Shown here: positions 57,870 through 64,000 of the stretch, piece by piece
Layout of the letters: each line of letters opens with the position of its first letter
Numbering within the stretch: position 1 is the first letter of the stretch
Position numbers and translations under genes: made by a program
Notes under the pieces: generated by a model
Told to the model about the DNA's origin: nothing
What the model saw: the letters and a program-made list of their open reading frames with translations, nothing else
Database searches by the model: none
Source: Roseovarius pelagicus
Lineage (GTDB): Bacteria > Pseudomonadota > Alphaproteobacteria > Rhodobacterales > Rhodobacteraceae
Assembly: GCF_025639885.1 (NCBI RefSeq)
Contig: NZ_CP106738.1
Span: forward strand, 1,178,001-1,242,000
Length of the DNA stretch: 64,000 nt
Reading direction: 5' to 3'

Positions 57870-59555
57870 TTAAGTCACTATTTTCTTGTCCTTTGGGTCG
57901 ATATTGGCCGCAGCCGCATCGCCCAGATTATCAATGCCGCGCTCTTCTAGCAGCGTCGTCAGCCAGTTCGGGTCCATCTCGGGGACCGAGCTCAGCAGCA
58001 GGTCGGTGTAGGGGTGGTGTGGCGGTTTGAACATGTCGTCCTTCGGCCCTTGCTCTACCACTTTACCATGCTGCATCACGATCACTTCGTCGGCGATGGA
58101 ACGTACTGTCGCCAGATCGTGAGTGATGAACATATACGCTAGGTTCAGCTCGTTCTGGAGCCGGTCGAGCAGCCGCAGGATACCTTCGGCCACCAGTTGG
58201 TCCAGCGCCGATGTGACCTCATCACAGACGATGAATGTCGGCTCGGCAGCCAAGGCCCGTGCGATCCCGATCCGTTGTTTTTGCCCACCCGACAGTTCCG
58301 GCGGATAGCGGTTGTAGTACTTTGAGGGATCAAGCTCGATCAGGTCCAGCAACTCATCAACCCGTGCCTTCAGCGCAGCGCCCTTCAGCCCGGAATAGAA
58401 TTGTGCCGGGCGACCGATGATCTCGCTGATTCGCACCTTTGGGTTCAGCGCGGTATCGGCCATCTGATAAATCATCTGGCATTGGCGCAGTTGCTCTTTG
58501 TTGCGTTGCCGATAATCAGGCGGGAACGGCGTGCCCTTGAACAGCACTTCGCCCTTTTGCGGTGGCAACAGGCCCGTAATCACCCGTGCCGTGGTCGATT
58601 TACCCGAACCGGATTCACCCACCACCGCAACCGTCATTCCCTCGTAGATGTCAAAGCTGACGTCATCGAGGATCTTGGGCCCAGAGGCGTAGGCCGCATC
58701 AACGTTCTTGACCGAAATCAGCGGCGTCGCATCCTTTGGCCGGAACCGTTGCGGGCTCTCAAAACTGCGCACTGCCCAGAGCGACTTGGTATAGTCCTCC
58801 TTGGGGTTGCTCAGCATCTCCTCGGTCGGTGCTTCCTCGACTTCGTTACCCTTCAGCAGCACCTTGATCGTGTCGGCCATCTGCGCCACCACGGCCAAGT
58901 CATGCGTGATGTAGAGCGCGGCAGTGTTGAACTGCTCCACAATATCCCGGATCGCGGCCAGAACCTCGATCTGGGTGGTCACATCCAGCGCAGTGGTCGG
59001 CTCATCAAAAATGATGAGGTCCGGCCGACACGACATGGCCATCGCGGTCATTGCCCGCTGTAGCTGCCCACCCGACACTTGGTGCGGATAGCGGAACCCG
59101 ATCTCTTGGGGGTTCGGCAAACGCAGCCGCTCGTAGAGGTCCATCGCGTCCTCTTGCGCTTCCATCCGCTTCTTCAGGCGGTACTGAAGCGGCGCTTCGG
59201 TGTGCTGATCAATAATCTTGTGCGCCGGGTTGAACGAGGCTGCCGCTGATTGCGCCACATAGGCAATACGGTGGCCCCGCAGGGCGCGCCGTTCGCTTTC
59301 TGTGGCGGTGGTCAGTTCCATCCCGTCGAACTCGATCGAGCTGTCCTCGGTGATGCGCGTACCATCGCGGGCATAGCCCATGGCGGCCGCACCGATGGTC
59401 GATTTACCTGCACCGGATTCCCCGATTAGGCCCATCACCTCGCCGCGATGGAGGGTCAGATCGACACCTTTGATGATGTCGACCCATGTTTCATCCGAAT
59501 AACCCTGAATTTTCAGGTTCCGGATTTTCAGAAGAACGTCTCTTTCACTAGCCAT
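57870..59555 (-). CDS. ABC transporter, duplicated ATP-binding protein (dipeptide/oligopeptide type)
   Basis: A 561-residue protein with two fused ATPase domains, like a DppD-DppF fusion. The first has Walker A GESGAGKST, signature VSGGQLQR and Walker B LIIFDEPTTALD. The second has GESGSGKST, LSGGQKQR and FIVCDEVTSALD; the last is unusual because VTSALD carries Val where Pro or Ala is common. It powers the import of the ligand bound by the two binding proteins upstream. It is the last gene of the operon, 6 bases after the permease, with a strong terminator. Confidence 0.93.
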   Translation of the reverse strand: MASERDVLLKIRNLKIQGYSDETWVDIIKGVDLTLHRGEVMGLIGESGAGKSTIGAAAMGYARDGTRITEDSSIEFDGMELTTATESERRALRGHRIAYVAQSAAASFNPAHKIIDQHTEAPLQYRLKKRMEAQEDAMDLYERLRLPNPQEIGFRYPHQVSGGQLQRAMTAMAMSCRPDLIIFDEPTTALDVTTQIEVLAAIRDIVEQFNTAALYITHDLAVVAQMADTIKVLLKGNEVEEAPTEEMLSNPKEDYTKSLWAVRSFESPQRFRPKDATPLISVKNVDAAYASGPKILDDVSFDIYEGMTVAVVGESGSGKSTTARVITGLLPPQKGEVLFKGTPFPPDYRQRNKEQLRQCQMIYQMADTALNPKVRISEIIGRPAQFYSGLKGAALKARVDELLDLIELDPSKYYNRYPPELSGGQKQRIGIARALAAEPTFIVCDEVTSALDQLVAEGILRLLDRLQNELNLAYMFITHDLATVRSIADEVIVMQHGKVVEQGPKDDMFKPPHHPYTDLLLSSVPEMDPNWLTTLLEERGIDNLGDAAAANIDPKDKKIVT

Positions 59556-59561
59556 TCTGAA

Positions 59562-60623
59562 TTACTCCTTCAGACCGGAAGAACGGTGAAGCATCCAGTC
59601 CACCACGAAGTTGACCGCGACAGTGAGCAGCGCAATGGCCGCCGCCGGGATCAGCGGGGTAATCTCGCCAAACGAGATCAGGGTCGCGTTCTCTCGCACC
59701 ATCGAGCCCCAGTCCGCTGTGGGTGGCTGGATACCAAGCCCAAGGAACGACAGGCCAGCCACCAGCAGGAAGACGAAGCAGAATTCCAGACCGAACTCGG
59801 CAATCAGAGGCGCGGTCGAGTTGGGCAGGATCTCGCGTCGGATCAGGTATCCGGTGCCTTCGCCGCGCAGCTTGGCGGCCTCGATATAGTCCATCACCAC
59901 GACGTTACCCGCCACCGCCCTCGTCAGACGGAAGACGCGCGGCGCATAGATAATTGACACGGCGATGATGATCACAGGCATCGACGGGCCAAAGATCGAC
60001 AGCATCAGCAGCGCAAAGATCAGCGACGGGATCGACATGATCACATCCGCGAAACGCCCCATGAACTGGTCGAACCAGCCCCCTTTGGTCGCAGCCAGCA
60101 ATCCAGCGCCCGCGCCCATGATAAACGCCGCACAGGTCGCCGTCAGCGCAAGGCCGACCGAGTTGCGTGTGCCATAGACAAGGCGGCTGAACATATCGCG
60201 GCCCAGTTGGTCCGCCCCCAGCAGCATGTTCTCATCCGCCGGCGCAAAGGCCGAACTGATCACCTCTGCTTCGCCGTAGGGGGCGATGACAGGGGCAAAG
60301 ATGCCCGCAATCGCGTAGGTGAAGATGACAAACATCCCGAAGGCCGCCGTGAGCGGCGCGGTGCGCAGCTCCTTGGCTGTCTCGGTGCCCGCCAGCATGA
60401 TCAGGAATTCGCGGAAGGCGTAGGAAACCATCGCCGCCAGCGCCAGTATGCCCGCACAGGTCGCGATCGCCCGTAAAGCACCCGGTCCCCCGATAATGCC
60501 CACAACAAAGGACACGAGGGTCAGCGAGAACACCAGCAAGAAGACTGACCGTTTGTTGAAATACGCCGCAAGGCAAGACGCCGCCAGCAGCATGGAATAG
60601 TAGCCGATTACAAAAAAGCTCAT
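59562..60623 (-). CDS. ABC transporter permease (DppC type)
   Basis: A 353-residue inner-membrane permease. After an N-terminal pair of helices (about 5-70), which is longer than usual for DppC, comes the binding-protein-dependent transport domain with the EAA loop near DYIEAAKLRGEGTGYLIRREILPN. About six to eight helices in all. It is 12 bases downstream of the DppB-type gene. Substrate as for the operon: peptide or a related solute. Confidence 0.92.
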   Translation of the reverse strand: MSFFVIGYYSMLLAASCLAAYFNKRSVFLLVFSLTLVSFVVGIIGGPGALRAIATCAGILALAAMVSYAFREFLIMLAGTETAKELRTAPLTAAFGMFVIFTYAIAGIFAPVIAPYGEAEVISSAFAPADENMLLGADQLGRDMFSRLVYGTRNSVGLALTATCAAFIMGAGAGLLAATKGGWFDQFMGRFADVIMSIPSLIFALLMLSIFGPSMPVIIIAVSIIYAPRVFRLTRAVAGNVVVMDYIEAAKLRGEGTGYLIRREILPNSTAPLIAEFGLEFCFVFLLVAGLSFLGLGIQPPTADWGSMVRENATLISFGEITPLIPAAAIALLTVAVNFVVDWMLHRSSGLKE

Positions 60624-60635
60624 GTATCTGCTCCC

Positions 60636-61592
60636 TTACTTCGGATGCCGCAAACGCGGGTTTGTCAGGATTGCGCCAACATCGGCTGCCAGATTGAGCA
60701 GGATGAAGGTCGCGGCGAAAATCAGACAGCAGGCCTGTACAACCGGGAAGTCGCGTTTGCTGACCGCATCAACCAGCGCCTGACCGACACCGGGGTAGAC
60801 AAACACCACCTCGACAAGGACGACACCTGTGATCAGGTAGGCAAGGTTCAGTGCAACCACGTTGATGATCGGAGCCCACGCATTGGGCAGCGCGTGCTTG
60901 ACGATCACTTTCCACGGCGGGGCACCTTTCAGCCGCGCCATCTCGATATAGGGCGAGGCAAGCAGGTTGATGATCGCGGCTCGTGTCATCCGCATCATAT
61001 GCGCCACAACAACCAGAACCAATGTCAGCGCGGGCAGGAAGGTCCGCTCTAGCAGTTGGCCGAAACTCATCCCGTCGCTCAGGCTCGCGATCGCGGGGAA
61101 CATGCCCCATTTGACAGAGAAGTAGAGGATCAGGATGTAACCCAGAAAGAACTCGGGGCTGGAAATCGAGGTCAGCGTCAGCACGTTGGCGACCCGGTCA
61201 AAGATCGAGTTGCGCAGCAGCGCGACGATCACGCCCAGTATGATTGCGAAAGGAACCGCGATCACGGCCGCGTAGGCGGCAAGGAACAGCGTATTCATAA
61301 ACCGTGCGCCAATGACGCTTATCACTGGTTCCTGTGTCACGATGGAACTGCCGAAATCGAACATGACAGCGCCTGACAGCCACTCCAGATAACGCACGAT
61401 GGCTGGCTTGTTCAGCCCCATCTGTTCGCGCATTGCGGCCAGGTTCTCTTCGGTTGCACCCTGGCCCAGAACCGCTTCGGCAATATCGCCGGGTAACAAT
61501 TCGACCATGAAGAAAATTATGACTGAAATCACCAATAGAATGATCAGCCCCAGACCGAGCCGTTTTGAAACGAGCCCCAGTATGTCTCCCAT
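60636..61592 (-). CDS. ABC transporter permease (DppB type)
   Basis: A 318-residue permease with six helices. The N-terminal ERMGLNKPAIVRYLEWLSG-like segment (REQMGLNKPAIVRYLEWLSG) is typical of DppB, and the EAA loop is SPYIEMARLKGAPPWKVIVKHALPN. It is intact. The 202 bp before it hold a strong stem-loop after the binding-protein gene, which would favour more binding protein than permease. Confidence 0.93.
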   Translation of the reverse strand: MGDILGLVSKRLGLGLIILLVISVIIFFMVELLPGDIAEAVLGQGATEENLAAMREQMGLNKPAIVRYLEWLSGAVMFDFGSSIVTQEPVISVIGARFMNTLFLAAYAAVIAVPFAIILGVIVALLRNSIFDRVANVLTLTSISSPEFFLGYILILYFSVKWGMFPAIASLSDGMSFGQLLERTFLPALTLVLVVVAHMMRMTRAAIINLLASPYIEMARLKGAPPWKVIVKHALPNAWAPIINVVALNLAYLITGVVLVEVVFVYPGVGQALVDAVSKRDFPVVQACCLIFAATFILLNLAADVGAILTNPRLRHPK

Positions 61593-61757
61593 TTGTCCCT
61601 CCTGCTGTTGGTGCCAGCGTTTCCGGAGTCCCCCGGAATTCAGACGCTCAGCCTAACAGATTTTGACGCCGCGCTTTCATGCCAGAACTGGTCCGGCGCA
61701 TGCATGGCTTTGCTAGTGGTTCCGGCAAGGCACGATCGTCCGGCCAGAACAGTTGAA

Positions 61758-61783
61758 ACCCGGCGCGCGTTCGCGCGCCGGGT
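61758..61783 (-). terminator. Strong hairpin between binding-protein gene and permease gene
   Basis: ACCCGGCGCGCG and CGCGCGCCGGGT form a perfect 12 bp stem with a TT loop, 11 bases after the binding-protein stop. Only a short TTTC follows on the minus strand, so it probably attenuates or protects the upstream mRNA and does not end all transcription. This is the usual layout for periplasmic binding-protein operons. Confidence 0.7.
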
Positions 61784-61794
61784 CATTTCGTGAC

Positions 61795-63405
61795 TTATCC
61801 CTCGAACCACCAGCGGCTGGCGGCACGGGCGCCATCCATCTGCCAGCTTGGTGCAAGGTTCTCGCCATGCTGGACGTTCTTGCGCCGCGCATAAACGAAG
61901 TTCGGGAAGAACGGGATCACCGTGCCGCCATCATCACGGGCGAGCTGCGCCATTTCGGCGTACATCTCGGCGCGTTTTGGATCATCCAGCTCGGACTTGG
62001 CCATCAACAGAAGCTCGTTAAAGCGTTCGTTCTGCCAGCGGCTTTCGTTCCAGGCCGCATCGTCCTTGTAGGCGAGGCTGTACATCACGTCCGGTGTTGG
62101 ACGCGCGCCCCACTGGACGCAGCACCAAGGCTTCTTCAACCAGACGTCGGAATAGTATCCGTCGCTTGGCACCCGGTTCACCTTTAGATCGATGCCCGAC
62201 GCCTTGGCGTGCTCGGAGTAAAGAACACACAGGTCGACCGCACCCGAAAATACGGAGTCAGCCACGTCGATAGAGACGCTGAGGTTCTCCATGCCAGCCT
62301 TCTTCAGCAACGATTTGGCCTGATCCGGGTCATATCCCCGCTGTTCGATGTTCTCGGGCCAATAAGGCATCGCCGGCGAATGGTGGAAATCGTTGCCAAT
62401 CGTCGCCGTGTTAAAGGTGATCTTCTCGATAATCTCTTCACGGTTGATCGACATCTTCAGCGCGTTACGCACATCCGGATTATCGAACGGCGCCACATCC
62501 GTCAGCATCGGCATGGTGATCGCCGCTGCCGAGGGCACATTGTCGATCTCGATGTTGGGATCACGCTGTAGCAACGCCAGAGTCTTGAGTTCGAGCTGCG
62601 TGATCGAATCGACGTCCCCGGTAACAAGCGCGGTTTGACGCGCGTTCGGATCGTTCAGAACGGTGACTTCAACCGCGTCAAAATATCCGCCTTCCAAGTG
62701 CCAGTCATCATGCCGCACGAAGCTGTACTGCACACCAAACTGGTGGTTGGTCAGCTTGTAGGGGCCGCAACCATCGCCCGACTTCCAGTCGATGCTGCCA
62801 TCGTCATTGGCCGGGCAGATCGCAAGGTGATAGTCGGTCATCAGCCATGGCAGGTCGGCGTTGCCGCTACCCAGCTTGATGGTAAGTGAATGATCGCCGT
62901 TGTCGACGATATCCTCTACGTCCGTCAGCAATGCCTTGGCCGCCGAGGTCGACGCATCACCACGGTGGTGGTTCAGCGACGCTATCACGTCGTTCACGGT
63001 GACTTTGCCCTTGTTGTGGAACGTCGCCTTGTCGTTCAGCTTGAACGTCCATTCTGTCGCATCGTCCGACGCCGACCATTCGCTCGCCACGTCGGGGCCA
63101 AGCGAGCCATCGGATTCGATTAGCGTCAGGTAGGCGCGGAACGTATGCGCGACCTGAATCATCGAGAAGGTCACATACGTGCCCGGATCATGTGTGTCGC
63201 CGGTGTTCCCGTCATGCGCGCCCAAGCGCCATGTACCACCGCGCGTTGGCGCTGCTTTGGCTTTTGTTGCCCACAGGCCGGTCGCCGCAGTCGCGCTCAT
63301 GCCGGCGGCCATGGAATAGTTCATAAACGACCGGCGCGAAATGCTGCCCGTGCGCGCAGCGTCCGCCAATCGATCGATCATTATCTGGTCTTTGACCTTT
63401 GTCAT
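61795..63405 (-). CDS. ABC transporter substrate-binding protein (family 5), first tandem copy
   Basis: A 536-residue periplasmic protein of the DppA/OppA family. A twin-arginine signal (SRRSFMNYSMAAGMSAT, residues 23-39) is followed by GGTWRLGAHDGNTGDTHDPG. The family signature is seen in ATEWTFKLNDKATFHN. The ligand is probably a peptide-like or related solute; which one cannot be told. GGGAGAT precedes the ATG. A near-identical-looking paralogue lies just upstream at 63650. Confidence 0.92.
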   Translation of the reverse strand: MTKVKDQIMIDRLADAARTGSISRRSFMNYSMAAGMSATAATGLWATKAKAAPTRGGTWRLGAHDGNTGDTHDPGTYVTFSMIQVAHTFRAYLTLIESDGSLGPDVASEWSASDDATEWTFKLNDKATFHNKGKVTVNDVIASLNHHRGDASTSAAKALLTDVEDIVDNGDHSLTIKLGSGNADLPWLMTDYHLAICPANDDGSIDWKSGDGCGPYKLTNHQFGVQYSFVRHDDWHLEGGYFDAVEVTVLNDPNARQTALVTGDVDSITQLELKTLALLQRDPNIEIDNVPSAAAITMPMLTDVAPFDNPDVRNALKMSINREEIIEKITFNTATIGNDFHHSPAMPYWPENIEQRGYDPDQAKSLLKKAGMENLSVSIDVADSVFSGAVDLCVLYSEHAKASGIDLKVNRVPSDGYYSDVWLKKPWCCVQWGARPTPDVMYSLAYKDDAAWNESRWQNERFNELLLMAKSELDDPKRAEMYAEMAQLARDDGGTVIPFFPNFVYARRKNVQHGENLAPSWQMDGARAASRWWFEG

Positions 63406-63593
63406 GTTATCTCCCTGAGTATTTTTTTATGATCATTGTGTCGCATGAGCCGCCTCGTTGAGGAAGTCTCTGGGTAAGTGTCATCTGGCTTCGGCAACGC
63501 GGACAGCATGAATGCGACATGATGGAAACAAAACACGAATTATGGCGTGCATCCAGCCTTTTGTCGGTTGAAACGGATTTTTCTGGTCTCAAT

Positions 63594-63634
63594 AACGAAA
63601 TGCACCCACCCTAAACGGGTGAATGCATTTCGTT
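63594..63634. terminator. Terminator after the second binding-protein copy
   Basis: Arms AACGAAATGCA (63594-63604) and TGCATTTCGTT (63624-63634) enclose an inner stem CACCC/GGGTG. On the plus strand TTTTTT follows. On the minus strand, the sense of the gene, the tail is TTATTG. It lies 16 bases after that gene's stop. Confidence 0.72.
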
Positions 63635-63649
63635 TTTTCTGCACACGCG

Positions 63650-64000
63650 TCAGCTGGCGAACCACCAGCGGCTGGGTGCGCGAGCGCCATCCAATTCCCA
63701 GCTGGCCGCCAGATCGTCACCGCGCATGACATTGCTGCGACGCGCATAGACGAAGTTGTTGAAGAACGGGATCAAAGTACCACCATCGTCCCGCGCCAGA
63801 ATCGCCATGTCGCGATACATCTCGGCACGCCGTTCGTCATTCAGTTCGGCCTTTGCCTTGAGCAGCAGTTCGTTGAACGCCTCATTCTGCCAACGGCTTT
63901 CGTTCCAGGCCGCATCCGACTTATACGCCAGACTGTACATCACATCTGGTGTAGGACGCGCGCCCCAGCTGACTGCGGTAAAGGATTTCTTCAGCCAGAC
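63650..64000 (-). CDS. ABC transporter substrate-binding protein, second tandem copy, cut by window edge
   Basis: The C-terminal 116 residues of a second family 5 binding protein; the rest is outside the window. It aligns without gaps to the end of the first copy: shared SWGARPTPDVMYSLAYK-like stretch, DDGGTLIPFF against DDGGTVIPFF, and RWWFAS against RWWFEG. It is on the same strand, 244 bp upstream of the first copy, with its own terminator between. A tandem duplication that probably broadens or shifts ligand range for one shared transporter. Confidence 0.9.
   Translation of the reverse strand, partial: VWLKKSFTAVSWGARPTPDVMYSLAYKSDAAWNESRWQNEAFNELLLKAKAELNDERRAEMYRDMAILARDDGGTLIPFFNNFVYARRSNVMRGDDLAASWELDGARAPSRWWFAS

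Overview
The window looks like a chromosomal segment of a marine alphaproteobacterium of the Roseobacter group (Rhodobacterales, Rhodobacteraceae). The support is high GC core genes (single lines counted by hand give about 65-73%), a GcrA cell-cycle regulator, a poly-3-hydroxybutyrate locus with a PhaR-type operator, DUF6455/DUF1467/DUF167 genes, a C3-sulfonate (DHPS/cysteate) cassette, and housekeeping genes with typical alphaproteobacterial neighbours. There are no rRNA or tRNA genes, no CRISPR array, no transposase and no phage genes.

Layout. 1-2.6 kb: divergent phaC (cut by the left edge) and phaZ. 2.6-5.3 kb: four minus-strand genes (two alpha/beta hydrolases, a VOC protein, an M15-like protein). 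5.4-7.4 kb: thrS. 7.6-10.2 kb: a bufferin operon (bufA1, MNIO/DUF692 bufB, DUF2063 bufC, DoxX bufD), followed by an ArsC-like reductase, a cold-shock protein and two small secreted or membrane proteins. 11.9-13.0 kb: an AT-rich single gene with a nucleoside-deoxyribosyltransferase/TIR-like C-terminus. 13-20.4 kb: lepA, a lipoprotein, the hpsN-cuyA-racemase sulfonate operon, a low-molecular-weight phosphatase, a sirtuin and rpmB. 20.7-28.5 kb: an ABC exporter, meaB, a DUF3108 gene, hrpB and gnd. 28.7-33.5 kb: argF and argD, two transport genes, gcrA. 33.7-43.5 kb: an AsmA protein, rimO, an AT-rich PD-(D/E)XK-like gene, hemolysin III, small conserved genes, an M48 lipoprotein, a nitroreductase, an EI24 protein and mce. 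43.7-57 kb: an atypical response regulator, a DUF1800/DUF1501 pair, an acetyltransferase, a hemerythrin protein, aspS, a cyclopropane-fatty-acid-synthase-like methyltransferase, pabC/pabB and carB. 57-64 kb: two tandem 39-40-residue membrane proteins and a dipeptide/oligopeptide-type ABC transporter with two tandem substrate-binding proteins, the second cut by the right edge.

Pathways. phaC and phaZ make and degrade PHB. argF, argD and carB belong to arginine (and pyrimidine) synthesis. pabB and pabC make p-aminobenzoate. meaB and mce support methylmalonyl-CoA metabolism. hpsN and cuyA act at two steps of C3-sulfonate breakdown. bufABCD should produce and export a copper-binding modified peptide.

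Three things need attention. (1) Five genes (DUF3108, hrpB, nitroreductase, acetyltransferase, pabB) carry apparent one-base frameshifts, several at homopolymers. This looks like consensus error at least as much as real decay. (2) A short dispersed repeat with the core GAGGTATTT...AAGATGAA occurs five times, in or at the edge of gaps between genes. (3) Two AT-rich single genes inserted among core genes are candidate defence genes. The least described items are the twin small membrane proteins at 57.4-57.8 kb and the deoxyribosyltransferase-like gene at 11.9 kb.
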